A stretch of 64,000 nt of DNA from Armigeres subalbatus (lineage: Eukaryota > Arthropoda > Insecta > Diptera > Culicidae): the NCBI RefSeq assembly GCF_024139115.2, contig NC_085140.1, forward strand, positions 331,945,953 to 332,009,952, in the 5' to 3' direction. Each line of letters begins with the position of its first letter. The stretch's first letter is position 1. The notes under the pieces are model-generated. The model worked only from the letters and a program-made list of their open reading frames with translations, did not search any database and was not told the origin of the DNA. The position numbers and the translations under genes were made by a program. Below are positions 22,908 to 32,971 of the stretch, piece after piece.

Positions 22908-25225
22908 CTAGGATCCAGAGATGCCAGATTTGAAGACATGTCTTCAATTTGAAGACATTTGAATCTCTGTGAAGACATTTATTTCTTGAAGACATTTTGA
23001 AGACTTTTCAAAATATTTGAAGACTTATCTACTTATCTGAAGACACTTGAAGACAATCAATAAGCCATCAAATAGAAAATGCTATTGTATTACTATTCTG
23101 CGACCTTTATATGTAAATTAGGTATATGAATATTACAAAAGTTATAATAGTCTTTGTCTCGGGCTTAGAATCTCAAACATAAAATACATTCACACTAGCC
23201 GGTTGATGACTGCAACGCATTTTAAACCCTCATACGCACTTAACTTTGAGCTGTGCGCTGGTGAAAAAAATCCCGATGGCAGCATTCGTTTGAATTTTTC
23301 TTGGCGGCGACGGCGTTTTGACGTGTCTGTAAAAAGGTATTTCGATCATTACATCGGAACGCAATGACCTATCTAATTTTCGGCAAACATAGACTGAATT
23401 TTTCTATGACTAGATTTAATCTATTCAACCGTTGAGCTAGAACCAGTTTTTTTTTTCTAAATTCCTTCTGAATGGCATATGCATACCATCACCCCACATT
23501 CCTCTAAATATCCGTTGGGTAACTCTTTGATTTTCCTGTGGATTTTTAAAAGAATTTTCAGTGAAAATTTGAAAGAATTCTTCCTGAATTTTATAAGGAA
23601 AATTTCCGATGTGGAATTTCTTGTCTAAATTGTCTAATTCAGTTAAAATTATCGAGGAAATTCATAATAATTTCCGTTAAGAAGAAATGAAGGAAATACT
23701 CCAAATATTAAACGGGAAATTCTTCTTAATTTCCACAAGTTCTATTGAGCTGCCACAAAAAATCCCTTTTAATTTCCACAGGAAATTTGCCTCAATTAAT
23801 TCCCATATAGAAAATTCTTACGGATGTCGACAAGAAATTGAAATTGTTTAGGTGTTAAGTAGATATTTCTCAGAGCTTCCATGGTATAAATTACTACAGG
23901 AAAATGTTCTTAAAAGAAATCCAGAGGAAACTAAATTACACACCTTCGCTAAATTCTTCCTTGAATTCCTTTGGTAATTCTTCAAGAAATATCTTTGGAA
24001 TTCTTCCAGTGTTTTGTCTGAGAATTCCTCTATGAATTTGTCCAAAAAATCGTTCTAGTATTGTTTCTGAAATTCCTCCTAAATTTGCTCCACGAATTCG
24101 TCCGGAAGTTTCAGAAATTTCTCCAAAAATCCGCCAGGAATACCTTTGGAATTTCTTCTAGGAGTTCCTCCGTAAGGTCGTCCGAGAATTCCAGCGAAAG
24201 TACATCCAAGAATTCCTTCGGAAGATCCTCCTGAACTACTCCGGTAGTTCCTTCACTAATTCCTCCAGCAGTTCCTCCGGAAGTTCTTCCAGAAATTCTT
24301 CCGAAAGTTCCCCCAGAATTTTCGAAAATTCCCGTTTAAGCTCCTCCAGTGATCCCTCCGGAAGTTTCCCCATAAATTCCTTTGGAAGTTTTCCCACGAA
24401 TTCGTCTGAAAGATTCTCCAAGAATGTTGCCGAAAGATTCTCCAAGAATTCCTCCGAAGGTATACTATGGAATTTCTCTGGTATTTCCTCCAGGGTTTAT
24501 TTCTAAAATTTCTGCAGCAATATCTCAAGAAGCTCCTCCAAGAATTCATCCAGAGCTACTTCCAAGAATTCCTCCGGAAGTTTCTTTAGCAATTTCGTCA
24601 GGAATTCCACCGGAAATTTCTTCAGTAATTCCTCAGGAATATCCTTCAGAAATTTCTCCAGAAAATTTCTCCGGAATTCATCCTGAAGTTCCTATAGGAA
24701 TTCCTTCTTAAGTTTCTCCAAGAATTCCTTCTGCAAATCCTCCAGCAATTCTTCCGGAAGTTCCTTCCGAAATTTTTCCAGATGTTTCTTCAGTAAATCC
24801 TTTGGGTGTTCGAATAGGAATTCTTCGGGAAATTTCGTATGGATGTTTTTCAAGTTTTTCACGGTAAATTTTGAATCCTTACAGGGTATTCTTTAAAAAT
24901 AAATTTGTAAGTATTTCACATGGAAATTCAGTTAAAAAATCCGGTGGAATTTTAACTAGACTCAGTATAAAATCTAAGGGAAACTCGTTATACCCTATCT
25001 CGTGAAAAATTTATTGAATATTCTCTTGAATTCTATCAATTTGAATGTTAAAAAAATAAACATTATTCCACATCAATAAAACAAGGACATGATTGAATTT
25101 ACAAACCTATTGGGTTTTAAAATTTATCGCTGATAATCATAATTTTTATATTGAAGACATTTGAAGACATATTTAAACGACTGTGAAGACATTTGAAAAT
25201 ATTCTCTGGCATCCCTGCTAGGATC
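22908..25225. mobile_element. hAT-like non-autonomous transposon with 8-bp target duplication
   Basis: The 13-bp ends CAGAGATGCCAGA (22916-22928) and, inverted, CAGGGATGCCAGA (25205-25217) differ at one base. They are flanked by an exact CTAGGATC at 22908-22915 and 25218-25225. The CAGxG start and 8-bp duplication are hallmarks of hAT elements. Subterminal regions on both sides carry many copies of TGAAGACATTT (at least eight within 22933-23055 and four within 25153-25193), likely transposase-binding repeats. The 2302-bp element has no transposase ORF. Its middle is a short-period array. Confidence 0.88.
23500..24900. repeat. 12-bp period degenerate array inside the hAT-like element
   Basis: The clearest run is 24260-24480, where successive 12-mers read like TCCCCATAAATT, CCTTTGGAAGTT, TTCCCACGAATT, CGTCTGAAAGAT, TCTCCAAGAATG. 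Alternate units resemble each other more, giving a 24-bp higher order. Because 12 is a multiple of three, stops are rare and both strands show ORFs with a 4- or 8-residue period (for example LEELPEELLEELVKELPE on the minus strand). These mimic coiled coils but are not accepted as genes. Confidence 0.8.
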
Positions 25226-25945
25226 AGCTGGTTTCTGTTTTCATAACAATTTTCGCTTCATACTAAAGATTCGCTGACTCGCTTCTGCTCGATGCTTTGT
25301 CATACAGTACGAAATTGATGGTTCTCCATATCGATATGGTAACAGTATATGGCTATTGTACGGTGATACACACTGCCAATCACTCATCGAGTAACGTCTT
25401 TGTCACCACACACCAGAATATAGTAATGGTTAGCAATAACTCGATGAACCTAAAACCGGATTTGATCGAAATGGACAATCCATATTATTTATGGTTTGAA
25501 CTCTCATATTGACCCTTCCTGATTCAAGGGCGAAACCCGCAATGGCTTTTCAGTGTAAAGAGGGAATGTTTAGATTTATAATTTACATCCCATAAAATAT
25601 CAAATTTTCAATGTACCCACCTTTAGTATTTTTTTTCTCAAACTGTAACCAGTCAAAATGTGTTGGTATTGCTAAATTTAGAAGCGAGTGGTTCGTTGGA
25701 TTGTTGCATATTTTTACAGGTCTTTACGTTTGCGCCCGTGGCCGTCACCTTGAAACGAGCGAAACGTTGAAATATTTTGGTAAACTGACAGTGTTTGATG
25801 GGTAACGTTTATTCTGGACTGCGACTATAGGTAGGTATGCATATTCGGGTTATTTCGTCTATTAAATAAAAAAAAATAACGCATATATTTTATTTGACTT
25901 TTCACATAATAACTGAAATGAAATATAAGAAATTCTTTCTTTACT
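25226..25945. other. Intergenic, nothing recognised
   Basis: AT-rich DNA after the hAT-like element. The small ORFs at 25297 and 25611 show no motif, leader or splice context. Confidence 0.4.
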
Positions 25946-26436
25946 ATGTTTGAAAACTCAATTTGTGTGATTGCACAACATGTGAGAAATTTAGTTTGAA
26001 AAATGTATTGGAGGCAGGGTTTGCAGAAAACGCTCTCAATAGATAACGATAACAACGATGAAAGAAATGCAAAAACTTTTCCGAATCATAACACGCCATG
26101 ATAACAAGTTTATCAAACTTGTGTACAAATGCGAGAAAACAGAATCGGATAGGCATCCCCACACAGAAGTGATGATTTTCGCTTTGATTTCGCTCATTTT
26201 GTGTTGCGGACAGCACAGCTGTGTAGATGTAGAACATGTTGAAATGCATCATCAGAATCAGTGCTCCCCGCGTTTGGAGCTTTTTTAAAAGAAATTTATC
26301 ATGGGGTATAGCCTCCCGAATCAGTTCTTTATCATGACAGCTGGCGAAAAAAGTCTCTCGCCTACGCTCCAATACATTTTACAAACTAAATCTCTCACAT
26401 GTTGTGAAACTGCACAAATCGAGCTTGCAAACATTG
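25946..26436. mobile_element. Foldback element, copy A
   Basis: Arms are 25946-26018 (GCACAACATGTGAGAAATTT, AAAATGTATTGGAGG) and 26361-26436 (CTCCAATACATTTTACAAAC, CTCTCACATGTTGTG), inverted and about 75 bp with scattered mismatches. The 340-bp middle (CCGAATCATAACACGCCATG, ATCGGATAGGCATCCCCACA, CCCCGCGTTTGGAGC) is shared with copy B downstream. The minus-strand ORF at 25944-26372 lies in the repeat. Confidence 0.65.
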
Positions 26437-26794
26437 TAATTAATTTCCAATCCAGCTGGTCAATAACAAGAAAGAAGGCAACTACCTTTGATTGATAAAT
26501 TCTTAAATTACCTAATGTCTTTTGCATCAGGAAATCAGAGATAATTATTAGTAATTAACTTCGTAGTAGCAAGATCTGAATTAAATAAAAAAGGAACTTG
26601 AAAGAACAGCAATTGTACACAAACTTATAAAATCAGAATCTGTATAAACTCAATCGGTGAAAAAATAGGAATTTTGAATTCCTCTGTTATCCATTTCGGA
26701 AAGGGCCCTTGAAGAAGTAAGAAAACGCATGAGCGTATAAGAGCTTATAGCACGACATCGGGTTATGAATGCCAGAAATGTGTTAATATGAGGG

Positions 26795-27115
26795 ATTACA
26801 GAAATCGAACAACGATAAAAGAAAGGCAAAAACTGTTCCGAATCATAACAAGCCATGATGACAAATTTATCAAACTTGTATACAAGTGCGAAAAAACATA
26901 ATCGGATAGGCAGTCCCCACAGAGAAGTGAAGATTTTCGACTTGTTTTCGCTCATTTTGTGTTGGGAACCGCACAGCTGTGTAAACAAATTGAAATGCAT
27001 CATTAAAACCTGTGCTCCCCGCGTTTGGAGCTTTTTAAAAGAAATTGATCATGGGGTATAGACCTCCGAATCAGTGCTTTATCATGACAGCTTGCGAAAA
27101 AAGTTGCTCACGGTA
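26795..27115 (+). repeat. Foldback-element middle, copy B (direct repeat of 26050-26360)
   Basis: The order GTTCCGAATCATAACAAGCC, TCGGATAGGCAGTCCCCACA, TCATTTTGTGTTGGG, CCCCGCGTTTGGAGC, TTATCATGACAGCTTGCG matches copy A. The flanking arms are missing or eroded: the left neighbour is GGGATTACAGAAATCG. Either an old tandem copy or an independent insertion. Confidence 0.65.
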
Positions 27116-27479
27116 TGCTACACATCGTATATGTATACACTAAGATTTTTTCTTACGTCGCTCCATGTACCGCGTAAAAAACCGCGTGAAAAAACCGCGT
27201 TATTTAAAAAACGCGCTATTTAAAAAACAACGTAAAAAAACCTATTGGGGGACTTGTAAAAGTTTATATGTTGGTGTCTACTGGGAACTTAGAACATTTT
27301 TTTATGCCGGTACCTACTGGGAACTTAGACAATTTTGAATTGGGACTTATAATGGACGGGGCTTCTTCCTATTTGTTTGCTAGGTGTTGTTTGTAGGTCA
27401 TAGTACGCGTGATATGGTACATGGTTTTTGTGATATGAAACCAAGAATGTGTTCCGATCTATGCTCAAGCTCATCCAAG

Positions 27480-29100
27480 AATCTCCTGAAATAAGGCCTT
27501 GAGATCTATGAAATAAGGCCTTGAGATCTATAAAGACCTGTCCTCTTGTTTCAAATATGGTACTTGCTCTGTGTGACTCATAGAATAGATTGTGTTCAAA
27601 GCCTAAGTTATTGGTCATCCAAAAATCCTGAAGCAAGGCCTTTAGATCTACACGCGTAACCAAAGATCTGTCCGCCTGTTTCAAATATGGTACATGCTCT
27701 ACGTGACTCATAGAATAGATTGTGTTCAGAGCATAAGTCCTGGGTCATCAAAAAAAAATTCCGAAGTAAGGCCTTTGGATCTATACGCGTAACCAAAGAT
27801 CCGTCCGCCGGTTGCAAATTCGGTACATGCTCTGTGTGACTCATAGAACAGATTGTGTTCAAGTCCTGAGGTACTGGGAGTTCAAATATATTCCGCAGCA
27901 AGGCCTTTAGATCTACACGCGTAACCAAAGATCTGTCCGCCTGTTTCAAATATGGTACATGCTCTATGTGACTCATAGAATAGATTGTGTTCAGAGAATA
28001 AGTTCTGGGTCATCCAAAAATTCCGAAGTAAGGTCTTTGGATCTATACGCGTATCTAAAGATCCGTCCACCGGTTGCAAATATGGTACATGCTCTGTGTG
28101 ACTCATAGAACAGATTGTGTTCAAAGCCGAAGTTATTGGTCATCCAAATAAATCCTGAAGCAAGGCCTTTAGATCTACACGCGTAACCAAAGATTTGTCC
28201 GCTTGTTTCAAATATGGTACATGCTCTGTGTGACTCATAGAATAGATTGTGTTCAGAGCATAAGTTCTGGGTCATCCAAAAAAAATTCCGAAGTAAGGCC
28301 TTTAGATCTACACGCGTAACCAAAGATCTGTCCGCCTGTTTCAAATATGGTACATGCTCTGTGTGACTCATAGAACAGATTGTGTTCAAAGCCTAAGTTA
28401 TTGGTCATCCAAAAAAAAACCGAAGCAAGGCCTCTAGATCTACACGCCTAACCAAAGATCTATCAGCCTGTTTCAAATATGGTACATGCTCTGAGTGACT
28501 CATAGAAAAGATTGTGTTCAAAGCCTAAGTTCTTGGGCATTCAAAAAAATTCCGAAACAAGGCCTTTAGATCTACACGCGTAACCAAAGATCTGTCCGCC
28601 TGTTTCAAATATGGTACATGCTCTACGTGACTCGTAGAATAGATTGTGTTCAAAGCATAAGTTCTTGGTCATCCAACAAAATTCCGAAGTAAGGCCTTTA
28701 GATCTACATGCGTAACCAAAGATCCGTCAACCGGTTGCAAATATGGTATATGCTCTGTGTGACACATAGAACAGATTGTGTTCAAAGCCTAAGTTATTGG
28801 TCATCCAAATAAATCCTGAAGCAAGGCCTTTCGATCTACACGCATAACTAAAGATCTATCCGCCTATTTCAAATATGGCACATGCTCTGTTTGACTCATA
28901 GAATAGATTGTGTTCAGAGCATAAGTTCTGGGTCATCCAAAAAATTCTGAAGTAAGGCCTTTAGATCTATGCGCGTAACCAAAGATCTATCAGCCTGTTT
29001 CAAATATGGTACATGCTCTGCGTGACTCATAAAATAGATTGAGTTCAAATCATAAGTTCTTGGTCATCCAAAATTTCAGAAGTAAGACCTTTGGATCTCT
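27480..29100 (-). repeat. 132-bp satellite, left arm
   Basis: The landmark TTTCAAATATGGTACATGCT recurs near 27551, 27681, 27814, 27946, 28076, 28208, 28341, 28473, 28605, 28737, 28869 and 29000, about 130-133 bp apart. Units include AGATCTACACGCGTAACCAA and GACTCATAGAATAGATTGTG. Two subtypes alternate at places (CCGCCTGTTTCAAAT and CCACCGGTTGCAAAT), a sign of a higher-order dimer. ORFs repeat MSHTEHVPYLKQADRSL with the array and are not genes. Confidence 0.92.
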
Positions 29101-29102
29101 GG

Positions 29103-29212
29103 ATTCTGGAACCCATTTTGATGAGCTCAGCTGCGACACCATCATTAGCAGCTGCTTTATTGGTCTTTAGCTGTCTGATGGCATCCTTAACTTCCCTCAG
29201 GGTATGGGCAGA
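29103..29212 (-). pseudogene. LINE reverse-transcriptase fragment in the palindrome loop
   Basis: The minus strand gives LREVKDAIRQLKTNKAAAND followed by GVAAELIKMGS, the N-terminal reverse-transcriptase segment (motif 1 region, usual text NKAxGxDGIxxEL) of non-LTR elements. It is about 35 codons long and cut at both ends. Confidence 0.72.
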
Positions 29213-29371
29213 ATTCCGGTGTGTAGGCTAAACGGTGATTATGCTTAAGCTGAAGAACCGGTCTTTGATCCTCAACCTGCACATTCTCTCATGAATCGAT
29301 CACCATCAGATCGCGCCTTTGAATATCGCCTATCACTATGGGGACAAGAATGCGAGGTACACAGTATATTA

Positions 29372-29569
29372 TACAGTCAAACCTCCATGAGTCGATATTG
29401 AAGGGACCATCGACTCATGGAAATATCGAGATGTGGAATAGAGAAGCCTTCGGAAGCTGTTTGAAGGGACCATCACAGTAGCCCAGAAAATATTTTTTAA
29501 TATGGCATAATTTGCTTCCATGAGTCGATATCGAGTCATAGAACATCGACTCATGGAGGTTTAACTGTA
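29372..29569. mobile_element. MITE with pogo/mariner-like ends and TA duplication
   Basis: CAGTCAAACCTCCATGAGTC at 29374 and the reverse complement ending GGTTTAACTG at 29567 form inverted ends. TA flanks both sides (29372-29373, 29568-29569). The inner arms carry GTCGATATTGAAGGGACCAT and repeated CGACTCATGG. It is 194 bp with no ORF. CAGT ends with TA duplication fit the Tc1/mariner/pogo group. Confidence 0.8.
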
Positions 29570-29673
29570 TGAACCACACAGAGCATGTACCATATTTGAA
29601 AAAAGCCGATAGATCTTTGGTTACTCGTGTAGATGTAAAGGGCTTACTTTGGAACTTTTTTGGATGACCAAGA

Positions 29674-30088
29674 ACTTATGCCCTCCTTAGCCGTGCTGTA
29701 AGACACGCGGCTACAAAGCAAGACCATGCTGAGGGTGGCTGGGTTCGATTCCCGGTGCCGGTCTAGGCAATTTTCGGATTGGAAATTGTCTCGACTTCCC
29801 TGGGCATAAAAGTATCATCGTGTTAGCCTCATGATATACGAATGCAAAAATGGTATATTGGCTTCCCTAGCAGCACACATATTCCATATAGGTTACTGCA
29901 ACTCATGTGTGACCAGATTTGGTCGCAATCAAGTTGCTGCAACCAAATTTGCCTGATTTGTGCTACTCGGGTTAGAAATATCGCAGTTCATAACTGTGGA
30001 AGTGCTTAATGAACAATAAGCTGCGAGGCGGCTCTGTCCCAGTGTGGGGATGTAATGCCAAAAAGAAGAAGCAGAAGAAGCACTTATG
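29674..30088 (+). mobile_element. Feilai-type SINE nested in the 132-bp satellite
   Basis: The tRNA-like head CCTCCTTAGCCGTGCTGTAA starts at 29682, the B box GGTTCGATTCCCGG lies near 29742, the body continues to CCCAGTGTGGGGATGTAATG, and the tail is AAGAAGAAGCAGAAGAAG. ACTTATG at 29674-29680 and 30082-30088 is the target duplication, cut out of a satellite unit. A 107-bp MITE splits the body at 29865-29971. Confidence 0.88.
29863..29973. mobile_element. 107-bp MITE nested in the SINE
   Basis: Ends CCCTAGCAGCACA (29865) and, inverted, CCCGAGTAGCACA (ending 29971) flank a middle with TGTGACCAGATTTGGTCGCA and AGTTGCTGCAACC, both self-complementary. TT on each side (29863-29864, 29972-29973) restores the uninterrupted SINE text GGCTTAGAAA. 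The right end of the same family recurs at 31265-31318. Confidence 0.8.
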
Positions 30089-31264
30089 CTTTGCACACCG
30101 CCTATTCTATGAACCACGAAGAGCATGTACCATATTTAAAAAAGGCTGATAGATCTTTGGTTACGCATGTAGATCTAAGGGCCTTGATTCCAGGATCTCT
30201 TGGATGACCAAGAACTTATGCTTTGATTACAATCTATCCTATGAGTCACATATAGCATGTAGCATATTTGAAACAGGTGGTTAAATCTTTGGTTATACGT
30301 GTAGATCTGAAGGCCTTACTTCGGAAGTTTTTTGGATGACCAAGAACTTATGCTTTGAACACAATCTTTTCTATGAGTTACACAGAGCATGTACCGTATT
30401 TGAAACAGGCGGACAGATCTTTGGTTACGCGTGTAGATCTGAAGGCCTTGCTTCGCGATTTTTTTGGATGACCAATAACTTAGGCTTTGAACACAATCTA
30501 TTCTAGAAGTCACACAGAGCATGTACCATATTTGAAACAGGCTGATAGATCTTTGGTTACGCGTATAGATCTAAAGGCCTTACTTCGGAATCTTTTTGGA
30601 TGACCAATAACTTATGCTTTGAACACAATCTATTCTATGAGTCATGCAAAGCATGTACCATATTTGAAACATGCGGACAGATCTTTGGTTACGCGTGTAG
30701 ATCTAAAGGCCTTGCTTCGGGATTTTTTTCGGATCGGACAATCTCTTCTATGAGTCACACAGAGCAAGTACCATATTTGAAACAAGAGGACAGGCCTTTA
30801 TAGATCTCAAGGCCTTATTTCATAGATCTCAAGGCCTTATTTCAGGAGATTCTTGGATGAGCTTGAGCATAGATCGAAACACATTCTTGGTTTCATATCA
30901 CAAAACCATGTACCATATCACGCGTACTATGACCTACAAACAACACCTAGCAAACAAATAGGAAGAAGCCCCGTCCATTATAAGTCCCAATTTAAAATTT
31001 TCTAAGTCCCCAGTAGGCACCGGCATAAAAAATCTTCTAAGTCCCCAGTAGGCACCAACATATAAAATTTTCTAAGTCCCCAATAGGTTTTTTACGTCGT
31101 TTTTCAAAATAGCGCGGTTTTTTACGTCGTTTTTTGAAATAACGCGGTTTTTTTACGTCGGTACCGCGTAAAAATATCCGCGTAAAAAAACCGCGCAAAA
31201 AAAACGCGTAAAAAAACTTCAGTGTACAGAGATGATAGGTGAGAGACTTTTTCATTCTTTTTCA

Positions 31265-31318
31265 ATCGAGTAACATTAGAGTTGCTGCAACCAAATTAGT
31301 CAGAGTTGTGCTACTAGG
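31265..31318. mobile_element. Fragment of the CCCTAGTAGCACA MITE family
   Basis: AGAGTTGCTGCAACCAAATT and TTGTGCTACTAGGG match the right half of the MITE at 29865-29971. The left end is missing. It sits between giant palindrome 2 and a SINE copy. Confidence 0.6.
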
Positions 31319-31329
31319 GCGAATACTAT

Positions 31330-31535
31330 CATGAATCATGGGAGGTATCCCTGATTCCAGTCCAGATATTTTTTTTTTTAACGTGAGAGGAAGGAACCGT
31401 TTATGTGGCACTTACTTAACGAGAGGTCATCAACTTAGCGACACCCCTTGCCTGAAGCTGGCAATGCAATGTGTCCATGGTAGATCTTACACCGTAACAC
31501 GTAAAGGTGTCTACCCGGCGTTACGAGAAGTTGAT
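31330..31535 (-). mobile_element. Diverged copy of the CGTAACGCCGGGTAGACACC SINE
   Basis: The minus strand starts CGTAACGCCGGGTAGACACC, then GGTGTAAGATCTACCATGG, GGGTGTCGCTAAGTTGATGA and CTCTCGTTAAGTAAGTGCCA, in the same order as 4267-3883. It has lost the tail portion. The ORF at 31338-31700 runs across it by chance. Confidence 0.65.
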
Positions 31536-32299
31536 ATTTTGATACGCCTAAACTATACCGTTACATGTCAGATAATATTGTCGGGCCGCCACCAAACCGG
31601 ACCGCGCTGCGACGCGTGGCGCGACAATTCGAGTTATGTCATTAGTAGTGCGCATCATGCACGCATCAGCGCACTAATATATTTGAGTTGCGACGTCTGA
31701 TAACTGCAGATATTTTAATTTTATTGAAAACAAATTTCCGATTTTCTACCATACACGGAATAAAAATGTTCATAATCGGATGCACAACTATCACAGACAA
31801 ATGATTAATCGCGTTGTATATTTACCATGTGATAGTTGAAGCGGCAGTACCGTTAACTCATAATTTGCTACTACCGGAGATGGCTCTCTGATATACAATT
31901 TAGTTTGACGGTATGAATCTAAACAATTTCAATGCCGTTTGTGTTGAGTGCAATCCTAAAAGTCAACCAAAAGCATCAACCAACACTTAGTTACTGAAAT
32001 AGCTGGCTTAGTACCAATAAAGTCATGTGATGCTTTAGTGTGAATTAACTCGTCAGCCAATGCGTTTCCAGTTATGGACCAGGTACTCATATATAAAGTG
32101 TGAAGTATTAACTGAATCCAGCTCCTCAATTTGAGTTCGACGTGCAATTACTAATTTCGACCTTTAGTTAGCCGAAGTCAAAGCTTTAACAAGTGTTCAG
32201 CAATCTGAACATAAGATTTTTATTTTGCTCACCATGTGCTGCTGCAGTGCGCGAATTTCACAAACACACATATTTTCGCCTGAAATACAGTGTGAAGTA
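31536..32299. other. Intergenic, nothing firm
   Basis: 31560-31710 is GC-rich (GCCGCCACCAAACCGGACCG, GCGACGCGTGGCGCGACAA) and may be a decayed MITE because it ends in motifs that are loosely inverted (CAGATAAT, TCTGATAAC). The rest is AT-rich and unique. Confidence 0.35.
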
Positions 32300-32930
32300 G
32301 TGTGGTAGGGTTGGTAGTCATATGGCTACTGCTTCTGCCTCATACGGAGGAGGTCGTGGGTTCAATCCCAGGTCCGTTCCATTCTCGTACTTTGTATCTT
32401 TCTCTATATTTCTCATGTTCTAGCAATCGCTAGAACTGGAAATGGACTTCCATAACGATTCCATCTGAATTCCTATACCTTCATCTTGAATATTCTAACA
32501 GTAATCTGCTAGAATTGGAAATGAACTATAAAGCGCGTTTCCAAACATCCAATTAGAAATTCCATCAGTTGCTTTCTCCTATCTATCACATTGGCAGCTC
32601 GTTAACCAAGACGGGCCTCCTCTCGAACCTAAACCAAAAATTCCAACAAATTCCGCATGAACTCGTGGCAAGTGCATAGGTATATTCGGCTTGCAGTGGG
32701 CGAGTGATTGCATCATCATTTCCTCCCCATTTCCCTACATTGACTTGCATTCTGACGTGACAGGCCCCCAGTATGACCTAACAAATGAGATCACCAGTAC
32801 TTGTACATTGAAGATGTGAGCTAGTTCCAAGTAAACATCTGTTGGTTCCCTGTGCAAGAACAGCTGATCTGGTCATAATGGAGTAGCAACTACGAGCAGT
32901 CAATCAAGCTCAAGCTCAAGCTAAAATTAT
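32300..32930 (+). mobile_element. tRNA-headed SINE with LINE-like tail, plus-strand copy
   Basis: It starts near TTGGTAGTCATATGGCTACT and carries the B box GTGGGTTCAATCCCAGG at about 32351. The body is shared with 16197-16530 (GCAATCGCTAGAACTGG, GGCTTGCAGTGGGCGAGTGA, CATTGACTTGCATTCTGACG). It then continues into the 3' module (CCAGTACTTGTACATTGAAG, GGTCATAATGGAGTAGCAAC) and ends CAAGCTCAAGCTCAAGCTA. The 16.2-kb copy lacks the last module, so this one shows how head and tail fit together. Confidence 0.75.
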
Positions 32931-32971
32931 GTGCCAGCATATTGATATATAAAACATGTGTGTACCATTAT

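Larger units (their letters stand above)
29585..30835 (+). repeat. 132-bp satellite, right arm
   Basis: Inverted units with AGCATGTACCATATTTGAAA occur near 29583, 30122, 30255, 30388, 30518, 30650 and 30763, each about 130 bp apart once the SINE at 29681-30081 is removed. Fewer units than the left arm, so the arms have changed length independently. Confidence 0.88.
27138..31224. mobile_element. Giant palindromic foldback transposon 2 (TA target site)
   Basis: Ends are CACTAAGATTTTTTCTTACG (left, 27138) and the reverse complement of CACTGAAGTTTTTTTACGCG (right, ending 31224), flanked by TA at 27136-27137 and 31225-31226. Next to each end are runs of ACCGCGTAAAAA text and a matched unique segment (CTACTGGGAACTTAG, GGACGGGGCTTCTTCC left; GGAAGAAGCCCCGTCC right). 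Inside these come arms of 132-bp satellite, about twelve units left and about seven right, then a loop of LINE fragment and MITE. A Feilai SINE and another MITE are nested in the right arm. Same overall plan as the element at 11499, with unrelated sequence. Confidence 0.82.

Noticed and set aside
24236..24711. Coiled-coil-like proteins (LEELPEELLEELVKELPE and similar)
   Set aside because: Produced by the 12-bp period array on either strand; no leader, splice sites or independent sequence.
25944..26372. 142-codon minus-strand gene
   Set aside because: Lies wholly in the foldback copy and includes its arms; kept only as a question about codon usage in the findings.
27325..28389. ORFs of 80-132 codons with MSHTEHVPYLKQADRSL repeats
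   Set aside because: They follow the 132-bp satellite units, whose period is a multiple of three, and change frame when the spacing changes.
29681..29760. tRNA gene
   Set aside because: A and B boxes belong to the Feilai SINE head; the cloverleaf is not complete and the body and tail of the SINE follow. The same applies to 8820-8909, 32307-32365, 38985-39041 and 56680-56760.
31338..31700. 120-codon plus-strand gene
   Set aside because: Runs across an antisense SINE copy and a GC-rich spacer with no consistent coding signal.
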